Assembly (NCBI RefSeq): GCF_029953635.1
Contig: NZ_CP124543.1
Location: 1,281,455 to 1,345,454 of the forward strand
Direction: 5' to 3'
From: Halotia branconii CENA392
Lineage (GTDB): Bacteria > Cyanobacteriota > Cyanobacteriia > Cyanobacteriales > Nostocaceae
Length of the DNA: 64,000 nt
Shown here: in pieces, positions 42,914 to 52,629 of the stretch
Numbering within the stretch: the stretch's first letter is position 1
Layout: every line of letters starts with the position of its first letter
The notes under the pieces: generated by a model
The model's input: the letters and a program-made list of their open reading frames with translations, nothing else
Told to the model about the DNA's origin: nothing
Databases searched by the model: none
Made by a program: the position numbers and the translations under genes

Positions 42914-43372
42914 ATGTCAGTCAAAGTTGGAGATACTGCTCCTGATTTCACTCTAACTTCCCAAAATGGCTCTACGGTGAGTCTGCAAGATTTCCGTGGT
43001 CAAAAAGCTGTGGTGCTGTACTTTTATCCCAAGGACGATACACCTGGATGCACGGCAGAATCTTGTGCTTTCCGCGATCAGTATGAAGTGTTCAAAACTG
43101 CTGGTGCTGAAGTGATTGGTGTTAGTGGTGATTCTCATGAATCTCATCAGCGATTTGCTGCTAAATACAATCTTCCTTTTATACTCTTAAGCGATAAAGG
43201 CGACCAAGTACGAAAGCTATACGGTGCAACTACCGCTTTTGGCTTGATTCCTAGTCGCGTTACTTATGTTATTGATCAACAAGGCGTTGTGCAGTACGTA
43301 TTTGATTCGATGTTGAATTTTAAGGGTCACGTTGAAGAAGCGCTGAAAACGTTGCAACAACTTACAGCTTAA
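42914..43372 (+). CDS. Peroxiredoxin Q / bacterioferritin comigratory protein
   Basis: A 152-residue peroxiredoxin. The active site [20 protein letters not shown] (about 36-55) holds the peroxidatic Cys47 and the resolving Cys52 five residues later, the PrxQ arrangement. It reduces peroxides with thioredoxin. The start context and length are normal, and a hairpin terminator follows 9 bases after the stop. Confidence 0.94.
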   Translation: MSVKVGDTAPDFTLTSQNGSTVSLQDFRGQKAVVLYFYPKDDTPGCTAESCAFRDQYEVFKTAGAEVIGVSGDSHESHQRFAAKYNLPFILLSDKGDQVRKLYGATTAFGLIPSRVTYVIDQQGVVQYVFDSMLNFKGHVEEALKTLQQLTA

Positions 43373-43381
43373 AAGCTGTTT

Positions 43382-43415
43382 AAACGCAGAGTATCGCAAA
43401 GGATATTCTGCGTTT
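43382..43415. terminator. Bidirectional hairpin terminator between prxQ and hpf
   Basis: AAACGCAGAGTATC and GATATTCTGCGTTT pair over 14 positions with one G-U, around a GCAAAG loop. The two flanking genes converge on it. Confidence 0.8.
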
Positions 43416-43428
43416 GTTTGCATTTTAA

Positions 43429-44082
43429 TTAAACTTTATGTGAGGGTGATTTTTCTTGCATTACGACATCACCGTGGGTTGCCTTGCCATTTTTACCGTT
43501 GGTATGACCATTCCCGTTACGGGGTTGAATCACACCATAACCACCGTGGTTGCGTTCGTAAATGACATTAATCTCATCGGTTTCACTATTACGGAACATG
43601 TAAAAGTCATGTCCCACCATTTGCAGATGTTCTAAAGCTTCTGCAACGGTCATTGGTGGCATGGAAAAATATTTTGTCCGGACGACTTCATTAGGCAGTT
43701 CTGGGGTGCGATCGCCTATTAAATCTGTAACTACTGGTTCTGTAACTAATACTTCGCTGGTTGCTGGAGCGTGAATTTTCTTATCTTGACGTTTTTCTTT
43801 GTATTTACGCAGCTGACGAGCAATTTTGTCTGCAACTAAGTCAATGCTGGCATATAAATCTTCGCTGCTTTCCTCGGCACGAATGACGCTACCGTTTGCA
43901 TAAATAGTGACTTCAGCCGCTTGTCTGGTAGTGATTCGGGGATTGCGAGCTACGCTTAAATGCACATCCACTTCGTTTGTGATGCTCTGAAAGTGGTTAA
44001 CAGCTTTTTCAATTTTTTGATGTACATATTCCCGAATCGCATCGGTGATTTCAATATTTTTGCCGTGGATGACAAGCTTCAT
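43429..44082 (-). CDS. hpf: Long-form ribosome hibernation promoting factor (LrtA-type)
   Basis: From ATG 44082, preceded by GGGAGAG, the protein has 217 residues starting [20 protein letters not shown]. The upstream frame to 44178 is not conserved-looking. The N-terminal S30AE domain (1-100) leads through a linker to the C-terminal dimerisation domain (about 155-205, [20 protein letters not shown] and [19 protein letters not shown]). It pairs 70S ribosomes in the dark or in starvation. Cyanobacterial lrtA is known for a long regulatory leader, and the 770-base upstream region here would allow one. Confidence 0.94.
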   Translation of the reverse strand: MKLVIHGKNIEITDAIREYVHQKIEKAVNHFQSITNEVDVHLSVARNPRITTRQAAEVTIYANGSVIRAEESSEDLYASIDLVADKIARQLRKYKEKRQDKKIHAPATSEVLVTEPVVTDLIGDRTPELPNEVVRTKYFSMPPMTVAEALEHLQMVGHDFYMFRNSETDEINVIYERNHGGYGVIQPRNGNGHTNGKNGKATHGDVVMQEKSPSHKV

Positions 44083-44853
44083 GTAAACTCTCCCGCTGAA
44101 TATTAGATTTGTTGTGAATTTGTTTTGATAAGAGAAGAAATTGCGGTAATATTTATCACTGCCGCCAAAACAAATCATGAACTGTTTTGATGTACTGCTG
44201 GTATAGTTTCTCTAATTTTGCTGCATCTGAGTTTCTACTGCACATACTTGATAATTAATCTCCTGCTGATCTCTGCGTAGGTCTCCAATTAACTACTAGT
44301 AAATTGGATGCCCAAAAGCATAACCCTTGAGTGATACAGTCTAAGCAATAGCTTTAACAGCTATCAGTTATCTGTAAAGAATGAGGTGTTCATCTTTGAG
44401 GAAACACCACACTAATTAGTGGTACGCTTTGCTGGCGGGTTAAACCTGCGCCGATACGTCTTGATAACTGTTTACTGTTCACTGTTCACTGATTTAATGA
44501 CTGCTGTATTTAAGCAACTTTTACAGAACTGTCTGTGTTTACTCCTTCTATAATTCCAGGAGATTCGCTTACTGTTGGTAGATAATACAAGTCTTTGTGG
44601 AAGTTTCATCCGGTTTTATGATGCAAACAATGTTATTAGAGACATCAGCCAGTGCATTCGTTTCTATTGTGTTTGGCGTGATGCTTATTGCAGAGAGTTC
44701 CTCCCAACACCATTGAGGTTATATATTCAAACTAACACTTTGTATTTTCTAATGCAGGTTCCGTTGATGTTCCTTTAGAATCCTTTACATTCTTTGACTT
44801 TAATCTTAAGAGTTGCCATATATTTTTAGTCAATAACTCTGTTGATTTTTGGC
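44083..44853. promoter_or_regulatory. Long divergent region: hpf leader and lipB promoter
   Basis: About 771 bases without a convincing gene. On the hpf side it contains the palindrome CACTAATTAGTG (near 44412) and a GTTTACTGTTCACTGTTCAC short repeat near 44470. A long transcribed leader for the hibernation factor is plausible by analogy with lrtA, but no promoter can be pinned from sequence. Confidence 0.4.
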
Positions 44854-45528
44854 ATGATCCGTAGTACAAAACCAAACCAAAATCGTTGTTTGTTATATAA
44901 CCGAGGATTAATGCCTTATTTAGATGCTCATCAATGGCAAAAATCGCTTGTTGGCGATCGCATTCACGATCCAAGTCTCGATGATGTGTTAATCTTGCTA
45001 GAGCATCCGCCTGTCTACACTTTAGGACAAGGAAGTAAGTCAGAATTTATTAAATTTGACCTTGACAAAAGTCAATTTGAGGTATACACGATTGAACGCG
45101 GTGGTGAAGTTACTTACCATTGTCCTGGTCAACTAGTGGGGTATCCAATTTTAAATCTGCACCGTTATCGTCAAGATTTGCATTGGTATTTGCGGCAATT
45201 GGAAGAAGTGATCATTCGAGTACTAGCAGTTTATGGCTTGCAAGGCGATCGCCTGACGGGTTTTACTGGTGTTTGGTTAGATGGGCGCAAAGTTGCCGCG
45301 ATTGGTATTAAAGTCAGCCGTTGGATTACTATGCACGGTTTTGCGTTAAATGTTTGTCCTGATCTGACAGGCTTTAGTCAGATTGTTCCCTGCGGTATTG
45401 CTGATAAACCTGTAGGCAGTTTAGCCGAATGGATTCCAGGTATCACCTGTCAAGAGGTACGTTCTCATATACCCAAGTGTTTTGCTGAGGTGTTTGGTGT
45501 AAAATTTGTGGACGAACCAGCATCATAA
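44854..45528 (+). CDS. lipB: Octanoyltransferase LipB
   Basis: A 224-residue LipB from ATG 44854 (a TTG four codons earlier is less likely). Conserved pieces are [14 protein letters not shown] (about 46-59), [20 protein letters not shown] (about 76-95) and [20 protein letters not shown] (about 146-165, lysine acceptor region), plus [12 protein letters not shown] with the catalytic Cys. It moves octanoyl groups from ACP to lipoyl domains. Confidence 0.95.
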   Translation: MIRSTKPNQNRCLLYNRGLMPYLDAHQWQKSLVGDRIHDPSLDDVLILLEHPPVYTLGQGSKSEFIKFDLDKSQFEVYTIERGGEVTYHCPGQLVGYPILNLHRYRQDLHWYLRQLEEVIIRVLAVYGLQGDRLTGFTGVWLDGRKVAAIGIKVSRWITMHGFALNVCPDLTGFSQIVPCGIADKPVGSLAEWIPGITCQEVRSHIPKCFAEVFGVKFVDEPAS

Positions 45529-45727
45529 TAATTATCACTGACATTGATAGATAAGCAAGTTTGTAGTAAAGACTTTAGTCCTTATAAAACGGCAGGATGG
45601 ACACTCAACTACAAATCACGTCCACAAGTATCAAAGACTCATCCACGAGTAGTTATCAAAAATTCATCCGGTTTTTGGGGATTTCCGGGTTAGTCCTGAT
45701 AAAATCTGAAAAAGTGTGAGCAGCGTT

Positions 45728-46783
45728 ATGCACAACCGTATATTTATTACTTTATTTTTAACTTTATCTCTGACTAATATACCCCAGTTTGTAGTCGCTC
45801 AAAACAATATTGAACAGCTATTGCAACAAGGCGAAGCTGCCTATAAAGCCGGTAAATACTTAGAATCAGAAGCAACATATCGCAGGATTATTCAAATTGA
45901 ACCAAATAATGCCACTGCTTACTATAAACTTTGTGATGTGTTGGATGAGCAGAACAAACTTGATGAAGCAGTAACAGCTTGTCAAAAATCGGTTCAACTA
46001 AACTCACAAGATGCAAAAACTCACAATCTTCTTGGCTACATTTTTCACAGACAGAAGAAATTAGATGCAGCTGTTGCCGCTTTCCAAAAAGTAATTCAAC
46101 TCAACCCCAACTATTATACTGTTTACAACAATCTCGGCAATGCCTTAACAGAGCAGAAGAAATTCGATGCAGCTGTTGCCGCCTTCCAAAAAGCAGTTCA
46201 ACTTGACCCCAACTATGCTGGTGCTTACAAAGGTCTCGGCATTGCCCTCAAAGAGCAGAAGAAATTCGATGCAGCTGTTGCCGCCTTCCAAAAAGCAGTT
46301 CAACTTGATCCCAACTATACTACTGCTTACTACAATCTCGGCATTACCCTCAAAGAGCAGAAGAAATTCGATGCAGCTGTTGCCGCCTTCCAAAAAGCAG
46401 TTCAACTTGATCCCAACTATACTACTGCTTACTACAATCTCGGCATTACCCTCAAAGAGCAGAAGAAATTAGATGCAGCTGTTGCCGCCTTCCAAAAAGC
46501 AGTTCAACTCAACCCCAACTTAGCTAATGCTTACTACTTAGCTACTGCTTACTACAATCTCGGCAATGCCCTCAAAGAGCAGAAGAAATTAGATGCAGCT
46601 GTTGCCGCTTACGAAAAAGCAATTCTATTCAACCCCAACTTAGCTACTGTTTACTACAATCTCAGCATTACCCTCAAAGAGCAAAAGAAATTAGATGCAG
46701 CTGTTGCCGCCTTTCAAAAAGCAGTTCAACTCCAACCCTACTATGCCTACTGTTTAAAACAATCTCAGCGTTGCCCTAAGTGA
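45728..46783 (+). CDS. Secreted TPR-repeat protein, C-terminus altered by frameshift
   Basis: From ATG 45728 (GTG at 45716 is possible) a signal peptide (IFITLFLTLSLTNIPQFVVAQ) precedes about nine tetratricopeptide repeats of 34 residues. The central units, such as KKFDAAVAAFQKAVQLDPNY, are almost identical at DNA level with a 102-base period (46247, 46349, 46451), which indicates recent tandem duplication. The frame ends in an odd YYAYCLKQSQRCPK tail because of an extra base near 46749. The natural continuation lies in another frame to 46940. Likely a periplasmic protein-protein interaction factor. Confidence 0.8.
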   Translation: MHNRIFITLFLTLSLTNIPQFVVAQNNIEQLLQQGEAAYKAGKYLESEATYRRIIQIEPNNATAYYKLCDVLDEQNKLDEAVTACQKSVQLNSQDAKTHNLLGYIFHRQKKLDAAVAAFQKVIQLNPNYYTVYNNLGNALTEQKKFDAAVAAFQKAVQLDPNYAGAYKGLGIALKEQKKFDAAVAAFQKAVQLDPNYTTAYYNLGITLKEQKKFDAAVAAFQKAVQLDPNYTTAYYNLGITLKEQKKLDAAVAAFQKAVQLNPNLANAYYLATAYYNLGNALKEQKKLDAAVAAYEKAILFNPNLATVYYNLSITLKEQKKLDAAVAAFQKAVQLQPYYAYCLKQSQRCPK

Positions 46784-46940
46784 GCAGAAGAAATTAGATG
46801 CATCTGTTGGCGCTTACAAAAAAACCTTAATATTGCCAGAAGACAACAGTGAAATTAGCTTGGATGAATTACAGCTGCAACCAAATACAAAAGTAGCTAG
46901 ACTAAATTATGACTTTTATCGTATTAAAACTTTCTACTAA
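46758..46940 (+). pseudogene. Out-of-frame tail of the TPR gene
   Basis: In the +1 frame the sequence continues NNLSVALSEQKKLDASVGAY and then a non-repeat end (KTLILPEDNSEISLDELQ and onward) until TAA at 46940. The first part is plainly one more TPR unit. Comparison with upstream units shows an extra T after GCC and a TAC-to-TAA change near 46755, so the original C-terminus is detached. Confidence 0.75.
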
Positions 46941-46998
46941 TGTCGAAGGTGACATCCGTATGGCAGAACAAGAACAGGACATTAAACAAAACTAGTTT

Positions 46999-47241
46999 AT
47001 GATGGGAGAAAAACCTAAGACTCCTCTAAATATTCAACTTATCCGCCACCTCCAAGTTATTCCCAAAAAAGGCATCGAAGCCCATTTTTCTGGGAAAACT
47101 AAACAGATTAAAATTGGACTAGATGAAGATTTTCCAGTTTCCAAAATTCAGGGTAGCTGGTTAGATCGCATTTTACCTCGTGATGTAATTATTGCACTGT
47201 TCTCTTTTGGGGCTGCTACAGTTGCGAATCTTATCTCTTAG
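46999..47241 (+). CDS. Hypothetical protein with C-terminal membrane helix, 80 residues
   Basis: ATG-ATG at 46999 opens an 80-codon frame. The N-terminal 60 residues are basic and polar (PLNIQLIRHLQVIPKKGIEA), and the end is one hydrophobic helix (VIIALFSFGAATVANLIS), so it may be tail-anchored. I do not recognise it. It follows the TPR gene tail by 58 bases on the same strand. Confidence 0.5.
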   Translation: MMGEKPKTPLNIQLIRHLQVIPKKGIEAHFSGKTKQIKIGLDEDFPVSKIQGSWLDRILPRDVIIALFSFGAATVANLIS

Positions 47242-47309
47242 TTATTTAGTAATGCTTCTAAATCAGCATCAAATAATAGCAATAAACCATAGTTGTCAAT
47301 TGTTAGTGG

Positions 47310-47939
47310 TTAGTTGTTTTTGATCTGGTTTAATACCTTAGCACCACTTACTTTATTTAAACTCCGATATTCCCAAGGATTAACAAACTTAGCATCACTC
47401 CAAATTCCTAGCCGTCTTTGTTTCGCTTCAGTTTCGGCTTGTTGCACTAAGTCTTTACTGGGACACTTATTCAAATAAGGACGATATACTTTTGCTAACC
47501 CTTCCCGTAACAAAACTTGCTGTACAAAAGTACCATTTTTCAAGCGGATTTCTGCGATTTTACGTCCATAGCGATCGCTATCTGTAATATTTAGTATGAC
47601 GCGATCGCCTCCTTGTTGCACTAGTTGCTGTACTCGTGCTTGCGCTTTTGTACCCCAGGTAAATTGATTGCGATCGCTAGCACGTTTAGTGGCTTTTTCT
47701 TTCTGGGAATGAGCAATTTCTGGTGCATCCATACAAGCAAAGCGTACTGTGAATTTATTACCTTGGGAATCTTTAACTACCAAAGTATCGCCGTCGCTAA
47801 CTCGTTCGACCAAATCTCCAGAAATGCCGAAAAAGCGTAGATGCGAAGCAGCTTGTCGTAAGACATCGCAGCCGATCAGTCCCAGAAGAATAATAGTTAC
47901 ACCAAGTCCAATTTGTATTCTTTGAATTAACTTATCCAT
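47310..47939 (-). CDS. Thermonuclease-family (SNase-like) lipoprotein
   Basis: A 209-residue protein. The N-terminal helix ends in a lipobox LIGC (Cys24). The SNc domain follows: VERVSDGDTLVV, VRFACMDAPEIAH, DSDRYGRKIAEIRL and LREGLAKVYRPY, containing the Asp, Arg and Glu residues of staphylococcal-nuclease-like enzymes. It would be exported and anchored, cutting DNA or RNA outside the cytoplasm. Confidence 0.88.
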   Translation of the reverse strand: MDKLIQRIQIGLGVTIILLGLIGCDVLRQAASHLRFFGISGDLVERVSDGDTLVVKDSQGNKFTVRFACMDAPEIAHSQKEKATKRASDRNQFTWGTKAQARVQQLVQQGGDRVILNITDSDRYGRKIAEIRLKNGTFVQQVLLREGLAKVYRPYLNKCPSKDLVQQAETEAKQRRLGIWSDAKFVNPWEYRSLNKVSGAKVLNQIKNN

Positions 47940-48019
47940 CCCAACTCACTCAATTGCCTCTGAGGCACGATACTAACAAAGAGATTTAGAGATTGGGTAG
48001 TAGTAAGAAATTTTATTCT

Positions 48020-48340
48020 TTATTTTTGCAACTGCTGTTCTGGCTGCGATGGTTGCTGCTGGCTTTCAGTTGGTCGAAATTTCTCAAATAAAGCGGGTGG
48101 TGTTGCTTGGCGGAATGCTCCACAATAATGCATTGTCATCACTGCTTTAAAAGCCCAATGGTCTGATGGTACATCACTAAAAGGATTTGGCAATGTTTGT
48201 GCCTGATTTTGAACACAAGCATTGATAACTTGATTTGATTTCTCTAGCTCAGTGTTACTATCTTCTTGAGCTTTTACAGGAGCGATTAAGCCAGTCGTGG
48301 CTATTACTATGATGACTATTGATATACATTTGCGGTTCAT
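48020..48340 (-). CDS. Secreted protein with an SLH-like motif, 106 residues
   Basis: A signal peptide (ISIVIIVIATTGLIAPVKAQ) precedes a short mature chain whose centre, NPFSDVPSDHWAFKAVMTMH, matches the start of an S-layer homology motif (F-x-D-V-P-x-x-H-W-A). Two cysteines (NACVQN, MHYCGAF) could form a disulfide. The Gln/Pro-rich tail is disordered. Small cyanobacterial exported protein of unknown role. Confidence 0.65.
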   Translation of the reverse strand: MNRKCISIVIIVIATTGLIAPVKAQEDSNTELEKSNQVINACVQNQAQTLPNPFSDVPSDHWAFKAVMTMHYCGAFRQATPPALFEKFRPTESQQQPSQPEQQLQK

Positions 48341-48525
48341 AAACGAGATTTATTGATCTAACACAGCACAGTGAAAATAAACCACCCATGATAAATATCT
48401 GAAACCCTTGCAAAAAGTTAAATACGAATTACAAACTTGTACTAAGCGAAGTCGAAGTATTACGAATTACGGCTTATTTTAGTTCCTAGACTGCTGCCTA
48501 GAAACTAAAATTAACTAACTGACAA

Positions 48526-48663
48526 TTAAGTTTTAGAAAAAATTGTCAGCACTGATAACACTATAATTAATCCACCAATCCAAAGAGCTAATGATCCCCA
48601 AGTTACAGAATCTTTTTGTACTTTCTGCCATAAACTTGTACTTAAATTATTCCGAATAGCCAT
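48526..48663 (-). CDS. Small single-span membrane protein, 45 residues
   Basis: A near-perfect ribosome-binding site TGGAGGT stands nine bases before the ATG at 48663. The product has a polar basic N-terminus (MAIRNNLSTSLWQKVQKD) and one membrane helix (GSLALWIGGLIIVLSVLTIF). I do not recognise it as a known photosystem or NDH subunit, but the strong Shine-Dalgarno sequence argues it is translated. Confidence 0.65.
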   Translation of the reverse strand: MAIRNNLSTSLWQKVQKDSVTWGSLALWIGGLIIVLSVLTIFSKT

Positions 48664-49268
48664 GTTATGACCTCCAATTTTGAATGAACCTGCTATTAAA
48701 CAGGATGAATCGAGGCTGCATAATATTAAATTAAGTCAACTAAATTTTTGGGAGTATTAGACTTCAATTACTAATTCCCAAGTATTAACTCAATCAAATT
48801 TAAACAAATCAATGCAGCCTATGTCAGCGCATTTTTTCAACAAAAACCAAACAAAAATTTACAAAAAGATATTTTTTGATGATTAATTTAATTGTCTCAT
48901 AGGTAATTGTTTGCAGTACTCACACTCGTAATTTTGAGAAAATTCTTAACGATCCCTTAAACTTTGAGGAACTGCGTTAATATTTATACTGCTTACTGTA
49001 AATCACGTATATTTGTTGTAAAAATAGGTGAGCAATACTGTTCGGTTAAGCATGTTTAACTTTAAATTGCGCTTTGGGAAAAGGTTAAAGGCTTTTCTTT
49101 TCCCTTTTACCCTTCCCCTTTCCCCCTTAACCAAAAGATATTGAATAGGCGATCGCTTTTTCTCAATCATGAATAAAACTCCTGTAGAAATGGCAGTAAT
49201 GCGGAAGTAGAAAAACTAAGATAAAGAAAGTTTGCTTACTAAAACAGCGTCTTACTACCAAATCACCC
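48664..49268. other. Intergenic region before the thioesterase gene
   Basis: About 605 bases. It is AT-rich, with a CTTTTCCCTTTTACCC pyrimidine tract near 49096-49130. I find no gene or RNA in it. It should hold the promoters of the two divergent genes. Confidence 0.5.
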
Positions 49269-49697
49269 ATGCAACCATTCAAAACCCTACTACGCGTTCG
49301 CCACTATGAAATGGATGCTCTTGGACATGTTAACAACGCAGTTTACCAAAACTACTTAGAACAGGCAGCCATTGAACACTCGGAATATCTGGGTGTAAAT
49401 TTTGATTTTTATCGAGAATTGGGTGGCGTATTTGTCATGCGGCGGGTAGAAATTGAATATTTGCGTCCTTCTGTAGCCGGCGATACGCTAGAAGTCACCA
49501 CTTGGTTAAAGCAAATGCGTGGCACTCGTGCTTTTCGCTGTTACGAAATTCGCAAACAAAACCAAGATGATTTGTTAGTTACAGCAGAAGCACTATGGGT
49601 ATGGGTGGATACTAAAACAATGCGCCCAAGACCAATTCCTAATGTGATGTTAGACAAATTTTTAAACATTCAAACTAGCACCACAAGGGGAAATTAA
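49269..49697 (+). CDS. Hotdog-fold acyl-CoA thioesterase (YbgC/FadM type)
   Basis: A 142-residue 4HBT-family enzyme with the signature VRHYEMDALGHVNNAVYQNY (about 9-28; D-x-x-G-H-V-N-N) and VEIEYLRPSVAGDTLEV. In cyanobacteria a thioesterase of this kind releases 1,4-dihydroxy-2-naphthoate in phylloquinone synthesis; this one could do that or act on general acyl-CoA. A terminator hairpin follows. Confidence 0.88.
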   Translation: MQPFKTLLRVRHYEMDALGHVNNAVYQNYLEQAAIEHSEYLGVNFDFYRELGGVFVMRRVEIEYLRPSVAGDTLEVTTWLKQMRGTRAFRCYEIRKQNQDDLLVTAEALWVWVDTKTMRPRPIPNVMLDKFLNIQTSTTRGN

Positions 49698-49728
49698 AAA
49701 TTAAAAATGAATACTTCGTGAATAACAA

Positions 49729-49756
49729 GATCCCCAACTTTAATAAGTCGGGGATC
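49729..49756. terminator. Hairpin of the GATCCCC repeat family between the thioesterase gene and dnaA
   Basis: GATCCCCAACTT and AAGTCGGGGATC pair with one mismatch around TAAT, between convergent genes. With flanks it is the inverted counterpart of 52575-52622. Confidence 0.8.
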
Positions 49757-49772
49757 TGAGCCTCTAAGTCAA

Positions 49773-51161
49773 TTATTTTCCTGATGATTTATGAGAACGG
49801 CTCATCATGTTGATGCGATCGCTCAGTTGACGTAGAGTTTGTAGTAAAGCGCGATCGCTTTGTTGAAGTTGGTTGATTTTGTCATAACTGTAGATCACCG
49901 TTGTATGGTCTTTACCGCCAAACTCTTCCCCAATTCTCGGCAAACTCAAATCGGTGTGTTGACGCATGAGATACATTCCTATTTGACGCGCCCAGCTAAT
50001 TTCCCGTCGCCGCGAATTACTCTTAAGGTCTTCAATCGAAATACCAAAAGCATCAGCAATAACTGTTAAAATTACTTCAGGGGTAGCCTCTACTTTCTCG
50101 CTAGGTGTTTGTAAAACTGGCGCGAGGTTTTCCACAGTCATAGATAAACCCCCTATAGAAATATAAGCTACCGCCCGAATTAAAGCTCCTTCCAACTCGC
50201 GAATATTAGAAGTATAGTTAGTAGCAATATATTCAATAACATCTTTAGAAAGATGAATATTTTCATATTCAGCCTTTTTTTGCAGAATGGCCATTCTGGT
50301 TTCTAAGTCTGGAGTTTGCACATCGGCAATTAACCCCATAGAAAACCGAGAACACAGACGCTCTTGCAATCGAGGAATTTGATTAGGAGGGCGATCAGAT
50401 GCAATCACAACTTGCTTGCCAGCTTCATGTAAAGTATTAAAAGTATGAAAAAATTCTTCTTGGGTATATTCTTTACCTTCCAGAAATTGAATGTCATCTA
50501 CTAACAACACATCAGCAGCCCGGTAATGCTCTCGAAAAATTTGCATACTATCATTGCGAATTGCTGTAATTAAGTCGTTAGTAAACTGTTCCGTAGATAC
50601 ATAAAATATTTTGGAATCTGGGTAAATTTCGCAGCGATAATGACCAATAGCTTGCATAAGGTGAGTTTTGCCCAAGCCGACACCACCGCATAGAAATAAG
50701 GGATTAAACTCTCTACCTGGAGATTCAGCAACAGCCAAAGATGCTGCATGAGCCATCCGATTGTTCGCACCAACTACAAAACGAGAAAATACATATTTAG
50801 AGTTTAATTCTGTAGTTGTCTGTCCTTTTTTAGGCACAGTTTCAGCAGCAATGCTTTGGTTTGGTAAATATCCAGTAACTTTTTGTTCACCCAGATTTGA
50901 GACTCCATCACCCTGAGCAACAGTAATATAAATTTCTACGGGTTTACCTAAAATGTCTTGTACTACATTGGCAATAGTGTTGATGTAATATTTTTGTAAC
51001 CAATTACGAGCAAAAGGGTTAGGAGTGATAATTACCAAGCAATTATTTTCTAAGCGCTCCGCACTAGCAGTTTTAATCCAAGTTTCAAAGGTGGGGCGGG
51101 ATAGTTCTACCTGTAGACGCTCTAGTACCTGATTCCATAGACTTTCAATGGGGAGTTCCAT
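49773..51161 (-). CDS. dnaA: Chromosomal replication initiator protein DnaA
   Basis: A 462-residue DnaA with all four domains. Domain I is [20 protein letters not shown] (about 7-26), followed by a linker. The AAA+ domain has Walker [15 protein letters not shown] (about 157-170), Walker [15 protein letters not shown] and the sensor region [14 protein letters not shown]. The C-terminal DNA-binding domain carries the signature [14 protein letters not shown]. It opens the chromosomal origin in most bacteria; in many cyanobacteria it is dispensable. Only 116 bases separate it from htrA, and I see no DnaA-box cluster there. Confidence 0.97.
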   Translation of the reverse strand: MELPIESLWNQVLERLQVELSRPTFETWIKTASAERLENNCLVIITPNPFARNWLQKYYINTIANVVQDILGKPVEIYITVAQGDGVSNLGEQKVTGYLPNQSIAAETVPKKGQTTTELNSKYVFSRFVVGANNRMAHAASLAVAESPGREFNPLFLCGGVGLGKTHLMQAIGHYRCEIYPDSKIFYVSTEQFTNDLITAIRNDSMQIFREHYRAADVLLVDDIQFLEGKEYTQEEFFHTFNTLHEAGKQVVIASDRPPNQIPRLQERLCSRFSMGLIADVQTPDLETRMAILQKKAEYENIHLSKDVIEYIATNYTSNIRELEGALIRAVAYISIGGLSMTVENLAPVLQTPSEKVEATPEVILTVIADAFGISIEDLKSNSRRREISWARQIGMYLMRQHTDLSLPRIGEEFGGKDHTTVIYSYDKINQLQQSDRALLQTLRQLSDRINMMSRSHKSSGK

Positions 51162-51304
51162 TATTTACCACCTTTGCTGCTAATCGTCACAATAGAAGAT
51201 ATAAGCAAGCACTAATTTATCATTCATTAGCCCTAAACCTGGGACATATTTGGTAGGCGATAGATCCTACCACCCACTTGTTCAGCACGGAGAAGCAAAC
51301 ACAC

Positions 51305-52561
51305 ATGAAGACAACAGAACATGACTTGGAAGGCCAAGACAATGATACCTGGGGTTTTACCCACAGGAGAGGATCAACCAATATTATATTAATGCTATTG
51401 GGTGGGGTAGCAGCATTGTCCCTAGGGAGCTGCTCGCTTTTACCTGCTAAGAATGATTCTTTGTCTCAGGTTCCAGGACAACAGACAAATAATACTAATC
51501 CAATAATTGCTCCTCCACCAATTATTTCATCGTCGGGAGATCCTAATTTTGTAGTCAAAGTAGTACAAAAAATCGGAGGTGCAGTAGTTCGGATTGATTC
51601 TTCTAGAACAGTCACTTCTCGCGTACCAGATGAATTTAACGATCCATTTTTCCGGCGATTTTTTGGTAATACAATTCCATCAGAACCTAGACAACGGGTT
51701 GAACGGGGTAGCGGCTCTGGATTTATTATTGATTCTTCAGGTCGAATTTTAACTAATTCTCATGTGGTAGATGGTGCTGATACTGTAACCGTTACCCTAA
51801 AAGATGGCAGAACTTTTGACGGTAAAGTACTGGGTGAAGATCCTGTTACAGATGTAGCTGCGATTAAAATTAATGCTAATAATTTGCCAATCTTAGCTTT
51901 GGGCAACTCCGATGCTTTGCAGCCAGGAGAAGCGGTAATCGCCATTGGTAATCCTTTAGGGTTAAATAATACCGTCACTTCTGGGATTATCAGCGCTACA
52001 GGTCGCTCTGGTAGTGATATTGGTGCTAGTGACAAACGCGTTGACTATCTGCAAACTGACGCAGCAATTAATCCAGGTAACTCCGGCGGGCCATTACTGA
52101 ATGATCGTGGTCAGGTAATTGGCATGAACACAGCGATTATTAGAGGCGCTCAGGGTTTAGGTTTTGCTATTCCTATCAACACGGTACAAAGAATTGCTCA
52201 GGAATTAATCAGTAAGGGCAAGGTTGATCATCCTTATTTAGGCATTCAAATGGTGACACTAACGCCAGAAATTAAAGAAAGACTTAATGATAGAGGAGGC
52301 GATCGCCTTAGTGTAGCAGCAGACAAAGGTGTTTTATTAATTGATATTGTTCCTCGTTCCCCCGCATCACTCGCTGGACTGCGCTCTGGTGATGTAATTC
52401 AAAGTATTAATAATCAACCTGTAACAACAATTGAAGAAGTACAAAAGCTGGTAGAAAGTAGCAAAATCGGTAGTCCTCTACAAATTCAAGTAAATCGAAA
52501 TGGGCAAGTTGCTCCCATTGTAGTTACCCCTGCACCTTTACCAATGCAACGTGAAGGCTGA
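51305..52561 (+). CDS. HtrA/Deg-type serine protease, lipoprotein
   Basis: A 418-residue protein from ATG 51305 (TTG nine codons earlier is less likely). A membrane segment ends in the lipobox LGSC (Cys43). The trypsin-like domain has the triad in [11 protein letters not shown] (His), [11 protein letters not shown] (Asp) and [10 protein letters not shown] (Ser). One PDZ domain (about 315-405, [20 protein letters not shown]) follows. Cyanobacteria usually have three paralogues (HtrA, HhoA, HhoB); which one this is cannot be settled here. It degrades damaged proteins in the periplasm or thylakoid lumen. Confidence 0.92.
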   Translation: MKTTEHDLEGQDNDTWGFTHRRGSTNIILMLLGGVAALSLGSCSLLPAKNDSLSQVPGQQTNNTNPIIAPPPIISSSGDPNFVVKVVQKIGGAVVRIDSSRTVTSRVPDEFNDPFFRRFFGNTIPSEPRQRVERGSGSGFIIDSSGRILTNSHVVDGADTVTVTLKDGRTFDGKVLGEDPVTDVAAIKINANNLPILALGNSDALQPGEAVIAIGNPLGLNNTVTSGIISATGRSGSDIGASDKRVDYLQTDAAINPGNSGGPLLNDRGQVIGMNTAIIRGAQGLGFAIPINTVQRIAQELISKGKVDHPYLGIQMVTLTPEIKERLNDRGGDRLSVAADKGVLLIDIVPRSPASLAGLRSGDVIQSINNQPVTTIEEVQKLVESSKIGSPLQIQVNRNGQVAPIVVTPAPLPMQREG

Positions 52562-52574
52562 TTTTAAAGACTTC

Positions 52575-52622
52575 TAAGAGGCTCAGATCCCCGACTTCTT
52601 AAAGAAGTCGGGGATCTTGTTG
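52575..52622. terminator. Perfect GATCCCCGACTTCTT hairpin between htrA and glycerate kinase
   Basis: GATCCCCGACTTCTT (52586-52600) and AAGAAGTCGGGGATC (52602-52616) are perfectly complementary, followed by TTGTTGTT. Two genes converge on it. It is the better-preserved partner of 49729-49756. Confidence 0.88.
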
Positions 52623-52629
52623 TTCAAAA

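Noticed and set aside
46145..46472. Open frames on both strands within the TPR gene
   Set aside because: They are shadows of the repeated TPR units and repeat with the same 102-base period.
51162..51304. oriC between dnaA and htrA
   Set aside because: The 116-143 base gap has no cluster of TTATCCACA-like boxes and no AT-rich unwinding repeats.
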